This document shows, one piece after another, positions 24,364 through 32,536 of a stretch of 33,663 nt of DNA. Numbering within the stretch: position 1 is the stretch's first letter; the number at the start of each line of letters is the position of its first letter. Under the pieces are notes generated by a model. It was given only the letters and a program-made list of their open reading frames with translations. It searched no databases and had not been told where the DNA came from. This DNA comes from a virus: positions 1 to 33,663 of IMG/VR virus record IMGVR_UViG_3300032164_000041; one strand, written 5' to 3'. Made by a program: the position numbers and the translations under genes.

Positions 24364-25608
24364 TCAGTCTCCTTCATGTGTGCTGAAGTTCAGGCTGCCC
24401 CTCGAGGTGAACCTCGTGGCGGCAGGGTGTTGCCTTGCGCCGCCCAAGTGCAGCGCGACGTTCCGCAGTCTGAGGCGGCACGATCCCGTGTGCAGCTCGC
24501 CCTTCGACGCCACCAGCCTCGACGTGTACCGCTCGGCCACGGTGAGCGGCCACTCCTCGTCGAAGGCCGGCGACCTCACCATGGGCTCGGCCGCGACGAG
24601 CCTCTCGATCTCCTCTGACAGCCTCAGGTGGTCGACGAGCTTGTCGGAGATGCTGGTGAGCCGGAAGTCCAGGTCGCCCTGCACGGGCGGGAGGAGCACG
24701 AGCCCGGAAGCCGGGCCCTTGTTCACGATGTCCTCGCCCGCGCCCCGCGAGTACGCGTCGGCCAGCGACACGTCCTCGACGAGGACCGCCGGGTAGCCGG
24801 CCACCTCGTCGTAGTCCTGGCTCGTCATGACAGCCACGATGGGCTCGTACACGAACCGCACGCGGACGCGCTTCCCGGCCGCCAGCTCCTCGGCGAGCAC
24901 GACCGTGGTCGGAGGGCTCCACGCCACGAAGATGTCCTGGTAGTGCTCGGGGTCGTCTGTCTCGTTGAACGCGGAGTCGATGCCCACGATGTGGTAGCCC
25001 GTCTCTATCCCGCCGATGCCCACGCTGTCGGTGTCCTCAGCCAGGTCGATGAGGACGTCGCCCCGCGGGCGCAGACCGGCGCGGATCGTCGGCACGAGCG
25101 AGCGCAGCACCAGCTCCTCCAAGAAGTCGGCCGTGGTGTCCCAGGACAGCTTGAGCTGCGAGACCTCGGGCGTGGCCTTGTCGTCGCTCGTCCAGAGGCC
25201 CATGACGACCCTGACGCCGTCCTGGACGGGGAAGTCGCCGACGTGGGAGGACACCTCCTCCTCGGTGTTCCACTCGTCCGTGGTCGCGGCCCACGCCGCG
25301 CCGTCCCACCAGAACGAGTCGGCCCCGGCGCCAGCGAGCCGGTAGCCGACCCGCGTGCACACGTCGCCCTCCGCGTCCACCTTGTTCACCGAGCTCGCCT
25401 GGAACCCGGTCCACCGCGCGGCGCTCGAGGGGCGGAAGAGCCTGCTCCTGCACTCCTCGAACGTCCCGACGGGGAAGGCGCCGAAGTCGTCGGCCTCGAG
25501 CTGCACGCGGTGGGTGGCGGCGTTCAGCCGGCAGCCCGGCCCGAACTGCATCGATGCCCGCTCGCTCTCGGGGAACTCGAAGACCTTTATGAGGGGCGTC
25601 GTCCTCAT
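24364..25608 (-). CDS. Unknown virion protein upstream of the sheath
   Basis: This 414-aa protein starts at an ATG overlapping the previous stop (ATGA). Its first half is beta-rich with many Trp (TGFQASSVNKVD, DSFWWDGAAWAATTDEW, GDFPVQDGVRVVMGLWTSDDKATPEVSQLKLSW), resembling a jelly-roll carbohydrate-type fold. The second half reads like a neck or tail-terminator partner (RLVAAEPMVRSPAFDEEW, LHTGSCRLRLRNVALHLGG). Its place between the gp10-like protein and the sheath suggests a tail completion or connector role. No named family is assigned. Confidence 0.75.
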   Translation of the reverse strand: MRTTPLIKVFEFPESERASMQFGPGCRLNAATHRVQLEADDFGAFPVGTFEECRSRLFRPSSAARWTGFQASSVNKVDAEGDVCTRVGYRLAGAGADSFWWDGAAWAATTDEWNTEEEVSSHVGDFPVQDGVRVVMGLWTSDDKATPEVSQLKLSWDTTADFLEELVLRSLVPTIRAGLRPRGDVLIDLAEDTDSVGIGGIETGYHIVGIDSAFNETDDPEHYQDIFVAWSPPTTVVLAEELAAGKRVRVRFVYEPIVAVMTSQDYDEVAGYPAVLVEDVSLADAYSRGAGEDIVNKGPASGLVLLPPVQGDLDFRLTSISDKLVDHLRLSEEIERLVAAEPMVRSPAFDEEWPLTVAERYTSRLVASKGELHTGSCRLRLRNVALHLGGARQHPAATRFTSRGSLNFSTHEGD

Positions 25609-26234
25609 GCCGTCCCCATCAGGCGCTTGAAGACGAAGGTCATCGCCTGCTGCCACATGCCGCGGACGGCCCTGGCTATCGCCGGGTCCTCCATCGGCTC
25701 GCGCGCGAAGGGGCGGGGCGGGATGCGGATGGCGTCGGTGGTGTCGCCGATCGGGCTCCACGGCCCCTGGTACCGCTCCCACAGCTCGGCGGCCCGCCCG
25801 GTCAGGCTGACCTGCCGGCCCTGGGACCGCAGGTAGAGGTAGTAGAACATGGCCCGCATCTTGGCGGTCACCTTGATGGCGACTCCGTCGTGCAGCGTCT
25901 TGGCGAGGTTGTACGCGCCCGAGGTGAACTTCACGCCGACGAACGCCCTGTTCCAGTCCTGGATGTCGACGGCGATGGCCTGCCAAATCCCGCGCGCCGT
26001 GTCGACCAGGGGCGCGGTCTTGCCGCCCTTGATTGCGAGCGTGAGCGTCGCGTTCTTCTCGTACCTTCTGCCGGGCGAGATACGCTGCCGCATCTCCCTC
26101 TGGATGTAGTGCGCAGCCTGGCCGATGGCGGAGCGCATGACGCGGCGGGACTCGCGGGCGTATGCGGCGGAGCTCAGCGCCTCCTGGAACTTCTTCCAGT
26201 TGACGTTGCGGGTTATGGTGATGGTGGCGGCCAC
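25605..26234 (-). CDS. HK97 gp10-like tail completion/head-tail joining protein
   Basis: This 209-aa protein carries the pattern WKKFQEALSSAAYARESRRVMRSAIGQAAHYIQREMRQRISPGR early on, then WQAIAVDIQDWNRAFVGVKF and a helical C-terminal half ending AMTFVFKRLMGTA. It recalls HK97 gp10/XkdI-type proteins that join tail to head, though it is longer than usual (about 110-150 aa). I chose the GTG at 26234, two bases after GAGGTGA (whose TGA is the upstream stop), because the same arrangement precedes several other genes here. A GTG at 26240 is the alternative. Its end overlaps the next ATG. Confidence 0.72.
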   Translation of the reverse strand: MAATITITRNVNWKKFQEALSSAAYARESRRVMRSAIGQAAHYIQREMRQRISPGRRYEKNATLTLAIKGGKTAPLVDTARGIWQAIAVDIQDWNRAFVGVKFTSGAYNLAKTLHDGVAIKVTAKMRAMFYYLYLRSQGRQVSLTGRAAELWERYQGPWSPIGDTTDAIRIPPRPFAREPMEDPAIARAVRGMWQQAMTFVFKRLMGTA

Positions 26235-26236
26235 GT

Positions 26237-26620
26237 TCACCTCGTGGAGAAGTGGGCCTTCAGCAGGCCTGGCCCGCCGAGGTCCGGGTAGTGGGCGGTC
26301 GGCTCGGTCCGCTCCACGTAGGCGTCGCAATCCCTGCCGCCGATCGAGGTGAAGCGGTCGCCACGCACGATCATCTTGTCCACAGCCCGCAGCTCCGCGA
26401 GGCTGAAGAGGACGTAGCCGGAGGCCCGCTCGATCGCGCCCTCCTTGGCCGCCTCGAGTGTCATGTCCGAGATCCACTTCACCTGGCCGCTCATCGTGAA
26501 CGTGACCTTCCGCGCCACGACCTGGACGGCCTCGCGGGCGTCATCGTCGTACGCGGTGGCCTGGCGGTCGATCTGCTCGACCACGACGGGCACGGGATGG
26601 AGGAGCCTCGGGACGGGCAC
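26237..26620 (-). CDS. Probable neck/head-closure protein
   Basis: This 127-aa protein has a start GTG that follows GAGGTGA (the TGA is the upstream stop) by three bases. It has a helical beginning (VVEQIDRQATAYDDDAREAVQVV) and a beta-rich remainder (KVTFTMSGQVKW, GYVLFSLAELRAVDKMIVRGDRFTSIGG). The phrase 'L-x3-D-x-I-x3-DR-x3-I-G' is typical of small head-closure proteins. The position between the connector-like and gp10-like genes supports this. The assignment is by pattern and context only. Confidence 0.65.
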   Translation of the reverse strand: MPVPRLLHPVPVVVEQIDRQATAYDDDAREAVQVVARKVTFTMSGQVKWISDMTLEAAKEGAIERASGYVLFSLAELRAVDKMIVRGDRFTSIGGRDCDAYVERTEPTAHYPDLGGPGLLKAHFSTR

Positions 26621-26623
26621 GGG

Positions 26624-27700
26624 TCACCTCCACCAGTCCGCGGGCGCCGCGATGGCCTTAGGCCCGCGGTGCATCATGAGCACGTCGATGATCTCCGGGT
26701 CCTGGGTGACGCCGGTGAAGCCGGAGCGCCTCGACCCGACGTCGCTGCCCGCGGTCCCGTAGTCGATCCTGTGGCCGTCGGTCGTCTCCGACTTGACGGA
26801 GCCGAGGACAGGAGGCACGGGCATCACGGAGCCGGAGGGCGCCGCTGCGCGGAGCTTCTCGATGACGAGCTTCACCAGCGCGCGCCTGACGGCGGGCGGC
26901 GCCCAGTTGTCGCCGTCCACGAACCCGAAGACGCCGGAGAGCTCCTGGTTCTGCCGGCCGGACAGGAACTCGCCCCGGCGTCCGTGCCAGCTCGTGTAGA
27001 TGTCGCCCGGGTCGCACTTCAGCGCCAACTTGGGGTTGCGGCGGTGGTCCTGCACGCCCCCCGTCCCGGCGTAGATCACGTAGAGCGATGGCGCCAGTGC
27101 GGCGATGTCGTCGTTGACCTTCAGGCTGTCCACGACGACGATCGGGACGGGGAGGAAGAGGACGTCGTTGCCGGAGCCGTCGAGCCGGAACGTGAGCCGG
27201 CGCGGCAGGAACCACTGGCGGCACATGCGGTTGACGACCGACTCCCACGTGCGGATCGACTCGATGACGGCCACGTCCGACGCGGCCGCCTCGTCGATCC
27301 CGGCGTCGCGAACGTCGGCGAGGAGAGCGGGAGAGTCGAACTGGCTCAGGCCGGCCGTGAGGACGTCGAAGTGCTCGACGGCCGTGCGGTAGGAGTAGTC
27401 GCCGGCGAGCTTCCACCTCCACGCGATGGAGTGGCGGCCGATGCTGCCGTCCGGGTCGGGGGTCCACCCCGCGCCGGCCCCGGCGTCGTACGCCCACAGG
27501 TGGCCCTCGGCGTCGTGGCCAGGCCCGCCCACGAGCTCGGCCCAGCCGCCGCCCGCGGGGAACACCTGCACGGGAGAGGCGCCGGTCAGGTCCCAGACCT
27601 GGATCGCGGCCTCGGCGGGGTCAACACGACGGCCAGCGTCGGCCACGTAAAGGTCGAGCATCTCCGGGCTATTCGCTTGCCCTGCGCAGATTGAGGCCAT
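26624..27700 (-). CDS. Probable head-tail connector protein
   Basis: This 358-aa protein starts at the ATG at 27700, nine bases after GAGGAGGAG; an ATG 18 codons upstream lies within the promoter-like element. The first 100 residues have several Gly/Trp-rich beta segments (VQVWDLTGASPVQVFP, HLWAYDAGAG). The middle resembles adaptor proteins (IRTWESVVNRMCRQWFLPRRLTFRLDGSG, VDSLKVNDD), and GVFGFVDGDNWAPPAVRRALVKLVIEKL is a typical connector helix pattern. It probably docks to the portal at the neck. It is the first gene of the run leading into the tail genes. Confidence 0.7.
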   Translation of the reverse strand: MASICAGQANSPEMLDLYVADAGRRVDPAEAAIQVWDLTGASPVQVFPAGGGWAELVGGPGHDAEGHLWAYDAGAGAGWTPDPDGSIGRHSIAWRWKLAGDYSYRTAVEHFDVLTAGLSQFDSPALLADVRDAGIDEAAASDVAVIESIRTWESVVNRMCRQWFLPRRLTFRLDGSGNDVLFLPVPIVVVDSLKVNDDIAALAPSLYVIYAGTGGVQDHRRNPKLALKCDPGDIYTSWHGRRGEFLSGRQNQELSGVFGFVDGDNWAPPAVRRALVKLVIEKLRAAAPSGSVMPVPPVLGSVKSETTDGHRIDYGTAGSDVGSRRSGFTGVTQDPEIIDVLMMHRGPKAIAAPADWWR

Positions 27701-27725
27701 CGGCGGAATCTCCTCCTCGGCTCGA

Positions 27726-27754
27726 ATTGTACCCCAATCCACACCCAGTGGCAA
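27726..27754 (-). promoter_or_regulatory. Candidate promoter of the connector/tail genes
   Basis: On the minus strand TTGCCA (27749-27754) and TACAAT (27726-27731) are exactly 17 bases apart, each matching the sigma70 consensus at 5 of 6 positions. Transcription would start about 7 bases downstream, leaving a leader of roughly 20 bases with the GAGGAGGAG site of the 27700 gene. The 6 bases before the -10 (TTGGGG) are identical to those in the element at 32537-32565. Confidence 0.65.
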
Positions 27755-27764
27755 GATCGCAGGA

Positions 27765-28046
27765 TCACCCTCGCTCTGGCCAGACGCCTGGGCGCGACAT
27801 CTTCCTCGCGAACTCGTCGAGCGTGAGGTAGTTGCATCCGACCTTCGGCACCGACTCGACGCCGGACGTCCCGACCATCAGGCAGGACTGGAAGGAGAAT
27901 CCTTCTGCAAACGTGCAGCCTTCGAATGTGGCGATCGCCAGGTTGCAGTAGCGGGCCGTTCCCGAGAACGAGCAGCCGTCGAACGTGTCGCCCTCGAAGT
28001 TCATGCCCTCGATGTCAGCGAAGCTCTCGCCTGTGTGCGTCGCCAT
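27765..28046 (-). CDS. Pentapeptide-repeat-like protein
   Basis: This 93-aa protein has residues about 10-58 with the A(D/N)LxX-like five-residue rhythm (NFEGDTFDGCSFSG, NLAIATFEGCTFAEGFSFQSC), which folds as a quadrilateral beta-solenoid. It ends in a helix (YLTLDEFARKM). It lies after the beta-helix gene and before the promoter of the connector genes. It could be a small capsid decoration or a DNA-mimic; no direct evidence decides. Confidence 0.65.
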   Translation of the reverse strand: MATHTGESFADIEGMNFEGDTFDGCSFSGTARYCNLAIATFEGCTFAEGFSFQSCLMVGTSGVESVPKVGCNYLTLDEFARKMSRPGVWPERG

Positions 28047-28056
28047 CTGGTTTCTC

Positions 28057-29340
28057 CTACACTTTGAGGATGTTCTGCAGCCGGGCTGCGTCGGCGTACC
28101 CAGCGCCTACGGTCGCCCGATCCATCATGGTCCCGCGGACGTTGAACGTGTTCCCGGGGGTGGCCGCAGCGAGGGTCGATCCAGAGTGGACGTGCAGCCT
28201 GGTGAACGCCGTGTTCGAGTTGAGCACGTACACCGAGGCGGTCGGGTCCTCTCCGTTCGCCACCTTGACCAGTGCGCTGCCCTCCATAGCCGTGGCAAAC
28301 TTTCCGTCGACGGTGAGGTAGCGGGCGCAGCTCCGCAGGAATGCCCCGCCGTAAAGGTAGAAGTCGCCACCGTCCCGCACGCGCAGGACGTCAGGACAGT
28401 TCCGCGCGTAAACGTTCGACGACTGGATCAGGCCGTATGCGGTGTACGCCACGTCGATGCCAACGGTACACCCGTCGAGAGCGACGTCGCGTGCGGACAC
28501 GATGGACTTGCCCTGAGCAAAGATGCCCCGGCTGCAGTTACGCAGCACGCTCTGATTCACCTGTATCTGGCCTGATCCGGACGCGGAGCACGCCCAATAC
28601 GCGTTGTTGATGCGGCACCCGTAGACGCCACCGAAACCGGTCACGCCCACCGCCTCGAAGTCGACGTTGTTGCTCATCCCTCCATCGTTCGTCCACCAGT
28701 ATCCCCCGGCATCGGCGATCGTCGCCGCGTTCTCCTCGATCGTGTATGCGTTCCCCGGCGTGAGCGTGCCATAGAAACATGCGACACGCAGCCAGTAGTC
28801 GCCGCTCTCGACGATGGGGAAGCGCATGCCGAAGAGGTCTGGGCAGAGCAGGAACCGGTACCGGTGCTCGTTCGCTGCCCATGGGTGTCCGTCGTTCGCC
28901 CGCTGTACCGTGATGTCGGCGGCGCCGGACGCGACGAAGCTGGCCACCGCACGCGTCTCGCCCGTCACGCACAGGTTACGCGGGAGCCACGGGTAGCTGC
29001 GTCGGAAGTGGTGCACGCCCGCCGCCAGGCGGAGGAACCAGTAGTTCTCGCGGACGTCCGGGTACCTGCTGATGGCCTCGTCGATCGACTTGAACGGCGT
29101 CACTAGCCCGTCGTTCTTTGCTGAGTCGTCGCCGTTCGCGGGGTCGACGAAAACGCCGGGAGCGTTCTCATAGCGGTCCCACCCCGCCACCCACGTCACC
29201 TCCCCGTCCACGCGCGTCTGGATCTTGAGCGGGTGCGCGGAACCGCCGCAGAGCAGCTCGTTCAGCCGGCCGACGAGGTCGGAGTGCTCGGGGCCAACGC
29301 CGGATCCTTCGCCTATTGCCTCAGGTATGACTCTGCTCAT
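28057..29340 (-). CDS. Right-handed beta-helix protein in the head region
   Basis: This 427-aa protein has a short helical start (HSDLVGRLNELL), then VFVDPANGDDSAKNDGLVTPFKSIDEAI, the classic start of pectin-lyase-like phage proteins. Parallel beta-helix rungs run from about residue 100 to 400 (QVNQSVLRNCSRGIFAQGKSIVSARDVALDGCTVGIDVAYTAYGLIQSSNVYARNC). It ends ADAARLQNILKV. Such folds are usually fibres or depolymerases, but this gene lies in the head module, far from the fibre locus. A capsid decoration or head fibre is possible. The start follows AAGGAG and overlaps the previous gene by 20 bases. Confidence 0.8.
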   Translation of the reverse strand: MSRVIPEAIGEGSGVGPEHSDLVGRLNELLCGGSAHPLKIQTRVDGEVTWVAGWDRYENAPGVFVDPANGDDSAKNDGLVTPFKSIDEAISRYPDVRENYWFLRLAAGVHHFRRSYPWLPRNLCVTGETRAVASFVASGAADITVQRANDGHPWAANEHRYRFLLCPDLFGMRFPIVESGDYWLRVACFYGTLTPGNAYTIEENAATIADAGGYWWTNDGGMSNNVDFEAVGVTGFGGVYGCRINNAYWACSASGSGQIQVNQSVLRNCSRGIFAQGKSIVSARDVALDGCTVGIDVAYTAYGLIQSSNVYARNCPDVLRVRDGGDFYLYGGAFLRSCARYLTVDGKFATAMEGSALVKVANGEDPTASVYVLNSNTAFTRLHVHSGSTLAAATPGNTFNVRGTMMDRATVGAGYADAARLQNILKV

Positions 29341-29725
29341 CGGGTACTCCTTGCCCCTTCGGGGCGTAGACCATGGTGCCTATCCGCCTCAGGACCGTCC
29401 TCGCCGCCGCCGACGCGTGGACCACGAGGGTGAGGTCCAGTGCGCCCGCGTAGAACGTGGCACGCTCGGCGCCCTTCGACGGGCCGGCGTCGGGGACGAT
29501 CTGGTAGTGGAACGTCACGGGGTTGAGGCCCCGCGGCCGCGCCAGGCTGTGCTGGATGCCCTGCGATTGCAGGGTGACGGAGGTGATCGCGCACTGGAAG
29601 GCGCCGTCCGCCTCCATGCTCGCTATGGCGTCCACGTCTTCCTGGATGGCCGGGTCGAACGACAGCGTCCTGCCGTCGGTCAAGTGGACGTGGAGCATGC
29701 GCACCCCCCGGCCGGCACCGGTCAT
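29321..29725 (-). CDS. Unknown small head-region protein
   Basis: This 134-aa protein is beta-rich (MLHVHLTDGRTLSFDP, GAFQCAITSVTLQSQGIQHSL, VTFHYQIV, LDLTLVVHAS). The ATG at 29725 overlaps the upstream stop (ATGA); a second ATG nine codons in (29698) has the better GGGGGGTG site and may be the real start. Its end overlaps the beta-helix start by 20 bases, so the two are coupled. No family is recognised. Confidence 0.65.
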   Translation of the reverse strand: MTGAGRGVRMLHVHLTDGRTLSFDPAIQEDVDAIASMEADGAFQCAITSVTLQSQGIQHSLARPRGLNPVTFHYQIVPDAGPSKGAERATFYAGALDLTLVVHASAAARTVLRRIGTMVYAPKGQGVPDEQSHT

Positions 29726-29979
29726 CCGCGCCGGCGTGTTCGCTTCGCATGACGCTCTGTGGCGCGGCCCGTATCCGGTGCCGGAGGGTGCGGCGTGACG
29801 GCCACGAGCGTGAGCCGGGCGAAGAGGCGTGGGTCAGCCTTCGCGATCCACGCAGCCTCCTCCTCGCTCAGCTCGATGATCGAGAAAGGCCTCACGTGGA
29901 TGGCGCCGCTCCTGCGCCCTACGGGCGGGGGGAAGTCGACTTGGCAGGTGCTGCCTGCGCCGACGAGGTACTTCGCCAT
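29722..29979 (-). CDS. Unknown small head-region protein
   Basis: This 85-aa protein starts within the stop of the previous gene (TGATG) and ends by overlapping the next (ATGA). It has a strand-rich start (KYLVGAGSTCQVDFPPP), a helix (LSEEEAAWIAKADPRLFARLTL) and a basic C-terminal tail (RHAKRTRRR). The function is unknown. The basic tail could contact DNA. Confidence 0.6.
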   Translation of the reverse strand: MAKYLVGAGSTCQVDFPPPVGRRSGAIHVRPFSIIELSEEEAAWIAKADPRLFARLTLVAVTPHPPAPDTGRATERHAKRTRRRG

Positions 29980-30305
29980 CAGCGGTGCTTCTTCTTCTCG
30001 GGCTTGGCCGCGCCCTTCTCGGGCTCCTCGACCTCGCTCTCGGCGTGGGGATCGTCAATCTCGGCCGCCACCGGCTTCTCGGGCACCGGCTCCTCCTCCT
30101 TCTTGACAGGCGCAGGAGCCGCCGCCTTCGGCTGCGCACGGGCTGGCACCCGCACCTCGGGGATCTCGGTGACGATGAAGGCCGAGCAGCTCGCGAGGAA
30201 CTTGGCCTCCTCGGGGTTCGTGACGGTGTAGACCGTGCCGGACTCGTAGGTCCGGCCGCGCCTCTGGTAGGTCTTCCTGCCCGGCGCCAGACGTGCCTGG
30301 ATCAT
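29979..30305 (-). CDS. Unknown protein downstream of the major capsid gene
   Basis: This 108-aa protein has about 50 residues with a small beta-type fold (YQRRGRTYESGTVYTVTNPEEAKFLASCSAFIVTEI). An Ala/Pro/Glu/Lys-rich, probably disordered tail with charged blocks follows. Proteins of this shape and place can be head decoration or completion proteins; nothing in the sequence decides. The ATG follows AGGAG by about 7 bases, after the hairpin that separates it from the capsid gene. Confidence 0.65.
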   Translation of the reverse strand: MIQARLAPGRKTYQRRGRTYESGTVYTVTNPEEAKFLASCSAFIVTEIPEVRVPARAQPKAAAPAPVKKEEEPVPEKPVAAEIDDPHAESEVEEPEKGAAKPEKKKHR

Positions 30306-30334
30306 GGTCTTGCTCCTGTGGCTAGGGGGCGCAA

Positions 30335-30365
30335 GGGGTGCGGCTCGGCTCGCGGCCGCATCCCC
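30335..30365 (-). terminator. Hairpin after the major capsid gene, possible attenuator
   Basis: On the minus strand GGGGATGCGGC pairs with GCCGCACCCC (10 bp with one bulged A) around a 10-base loop, 22 bases after the capsid stop. There is no U tract, so strong intrinsic termination is not supported. A partial stop or mRNA stabilisation, giving more capsid than downstream products, is plausible. Confidence 0.4.
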
Positions 30366-30386
30366 GAGCGCCTACCCGCTGGGTGG

Positions 30387-31574
30387 TCAGACCGACTGAC
30401 CGACGTTGACTGCCTTCGCCAGGGCGTCGTCCTCTTCCACCGCCACCGCCACCTTGACGGTGATGGCGTACTGGTTGGTGCCCTTGTAGATGTCGCGGTC
30501 CTTCTCGATGCGGACGTCCCGGCCGAGGCCGATGACGAAGTTGTTGAAGTGCGTGCAGAGGATCTGCGGGTTGGACTCGTAGGTCACCTTCACGGTCTGG
30601 CCGTCGGTGATCCCGCCGCCGCCCACGCGGGCGATGGTCCCGGCGTTGCGGTCCAGGGTGTAGTCCGTGGTCTCGGCGTATGCCGACTCGGCGGCCAGGC
30701 CCAGCTCGGAGCGGGTGACCACGACGTTCTGGATCGGCGCGTAGCGGAGCGCCACCGCGGTCGTCGCGTTGAGGACCACGTGCTCCACGACGCGCGGGAG
30801 CAGGTCGAGCAGGGGCACGGCCACGGCCTCGATGCCGAGGGGCTTGTGCCCGGCGCCGCCGGCGGCGGCGTCGCCCAAAGCGGTCGCGCGGGTCGCGAGC
30901 CGCTCCAGGTACATCTCCCAGAGGTCGGGGGCCAGGAACCAGCGCAGGTCGCCCTTGTTCCGGCGGAACTTGGTGGGCAGCGCGCGGAGCAGCTTGCTGA
31001 AGATGCTGAGGCCGATGGGGTTGTTCTCGCAGTCGACCACGTGGCCGGAGTCGGCGCGGCGCACCCAGCCGTTCATCAAGGCCATGAAGGTGTCCTTGAT
31101 GTACTTCGTGGTGCTGCCGCCCTCGTACATGTCGGCCTCGATGGCGGCCGGCCCGAGGGTGTCGCCGTTGACGTAGAGCTCCTCGAGGTCGTTGTTGAGC
31201 TGGCGGGCGAAGAGCTTGATGATCGTGTCGTCGATGCTCGTGCCCTCGATGTTGATCTCGCGGAAGTTGTCCCCGATCTCCACCGGGACCATCACCTCGC
31301 GCGGCTGCAGGATGACCTTGCTGGTCGAGATGCCGCGGCGTACGCCGGGGTCGCGGGCCTCTTCCTTCGGCACGGCGAGGCGCCGGCCCACGCCGATCTT
31401 GTCGATCTCGAGGGTCTCGGCGCTGAAGCGCACGATGCGGCAGTTGTTCTTGATGACCGACTCGTCCACGACGTAGTCGAGGAACTTGTCGCTCTGCTGC
31501 GGGTTCAGCTTGCCGCCCGCGGCCAGGGCATCGGCGGTCACGACGGCCTTCTGAATCAGGGTCTGGTTGTCCAT
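30387..31574 (-). CDS. Major capsid protein (HK97 fold)
   Basis: This 395-aa protein matches the HK97-fold major capsid proteins of PBSX XkdG-like phages. The N-arm is helical (KLNPQQSDKFLDYVVDESVIKNNCRIVR), the E-loop region follows (EIDKIGVGRRLAVPKEEARD), then PVEIGDNFREINIEG, the A-domain-like LRALPTKFRRNKGDLRWFLAPDLWEMYLERLATRATALGD, and at the end the HFNNFVIGLGRDVRIEKDRDIY segment. The ATG at 31574 follows AGGAGA by five bases; an ATG 12 codons upstream has no site. It lies after scaffold and protease, the usual order. Confidence 0.92.
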   Translation of the reverse strand: MDNQTLIQKAVVTADALAAGGKLNPQQSDKFLDYVVDESVIKNNCRIVRFSAETLEIDKIGVGRRLAVPKEEARDPGVRRGISTSKVILQPREVMVPVEIGDNFREINIEGTSIDDTIIKLFARQLNNDLEELYVNGDTLGPAAIEADMYEGGSTTKYIKDTFMALMNGWVRRADSGHVVDCENNPIGLSIFSKLLRALPTKFRRNKGDLRWFLAPDLWEMYLERLATRATALGDAAAGGAGHKPLGIEAVAVPLLDLLPRVVEHVVLNATTAVALRYAPIQNVVVTRSELGLAAESAYAETTDYTLDRNAGTIARVGGGGITDGQTVKVTYESNPQILCTHFNNFVIGLGRDVRIEKDRDIYKGTNQYAITVKVAVAVEEDDALAKAVNVGQSV

Positions 31575-31633
31575 CTGCGTCTCCTGTGGCCTACGGCCTG
31601 AGTTGTTCATGTCCTATCCCTTGGTGCCCTGGT

Positions 31634-32509
31634 TCAGAGCACGCTCTTCCAGAACGACGTGGCGGCCTTGTTGACGTCGACGGTGGAGTCGCCCGACGCC
31701 GACTGGGACGGGGTGCGGACCTTCTCGATGGCCTCGATCCGCTTCTCCACGCCCTCGACGGCCTTCTGGACGCCGGCCAGCAGGCCCTCGACGTGGGAGT
31801 CGGCCTTCTCGGCGCGCTCCTTCGCGGACTTCTCCTCATCCGTATCGGCCTTCGGCAGCGCCTTCTGCAGCGCCTCGGCCACGGCGCCCTCGTCCACGCC
31901 GTGCAGCATGGAGATGAGCTTGACGATGGACTCCTGGATCGCCTGGATGCGGGGCTTGGTGACCCGCTTCGCCTTCTCGACGTCCTCGTCCTTCGCCTTG
32001 TTGGCCTTCTCCGGGACGCCGCAGGCGTTGGCCTCCTGGGCCTTCGCCCGCGCCTTCTCGGACTCCTCCTCTTCGACCACCTTGGCCTTCGCCTTGTCGG
32101 CGGTCACTTCGTCCTTCTTGGCCGCCCGGTTCTGCTCGGGGTACGGGTAGCCGCCTGGGGCGGGGTACGCGCCGGAGGCGACCTTGCCCACGAACTCGGC
32201 GAGGCGCATCGCCTCCTTCGGCGCGCCCTCCTCGCCGGCCTTGGCCTTCAGCCACTCGGCGGAGGCCTTGATTGCGGCCATGAGGTCGGGCGGGAAGCCC
32301 TTCTCGACCTCGGCCTGGTTGGCGGGCTGGGCGCCCGCGCTGCTCTTGGTGGCGTCGTCGGCCTGAAAGTTGCCCATTTTCGCGTCCTCCAGTGCTTGTG
32401 CTTCGCGTTTGACGACCACGAACTTCCTGAGGTTCGCGGCCCTGTCTACGAGGGAGACCTCCCGGACCACGAGGTCCAGCAGCTCCCGTGCTTCATCAGT
32501 CTTGGCCAT
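31634..32509 (-). CDS. Scaffold-like protein starting with the protease 'SLVDRAAN' segment
   Basis: In this 291-aa protein residues 9-35 read LLDLVVREVSLVDRAANLRKF, the segment normally found in the C-terminal half of prohead proteases (E-x-S-L-V-d-x-P/A-A-N). After it comes a Lys/Glu/Ala-rich, helical, coiled-coil region (about 95-275) typical of capsid scaffolds. It should guide capsid assembly and be removed by the protease. The start follows AGGAGG by 7 bases. The protease gene upstream ends at its GFSIGG segment, so the usual fused protein seems to be split here. A promoter-like element lies between the two. Confidence 0.82.
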   Translation of the reverse strand: MAKTDEARELLDLVVREVSLVDRAANLRKFVVVKREAQALEDAKMGNFQADDATKSSAGAQPANQAEVEKGFPPDLMAAIKASAEWLKAKAGEEGAPKEAMRLAEFVGKVASGAYPAPGGYPYPEQNRAAKKDEVTADKAKAKVVEEEESEKARAKAQEANACGVPEKANKAKDEDVEKAKRVTKPRIQAIQESIVKLISMLHGVDEGAVAEALQKALPKADTDEEKSAKERAEKADSHVEGLLAGVQKAVEGVEKRIEAIEKVRTPSQSASGDSTVDVNKAATSFWKSVL

Positions 32510-32536
32510 GCTGCGCCCTCCTGGGCTGCCGTCAAG

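Noticed and set aside
22071-24386. Plus-strand frame of 771 codons opposite the tail sheath
   Set aside because: Shadow of the sheath gene: its composition is skewed to Val, Gly, Arg, Asp and His, and it has no recognisable motif.
24364-25986. A longer 540-aa version of the gene before the sheath
   Set aside because: Residues before the ATG at 25608 are the shadow of the gp10-like gene; the ATGA overlap marks the real start.
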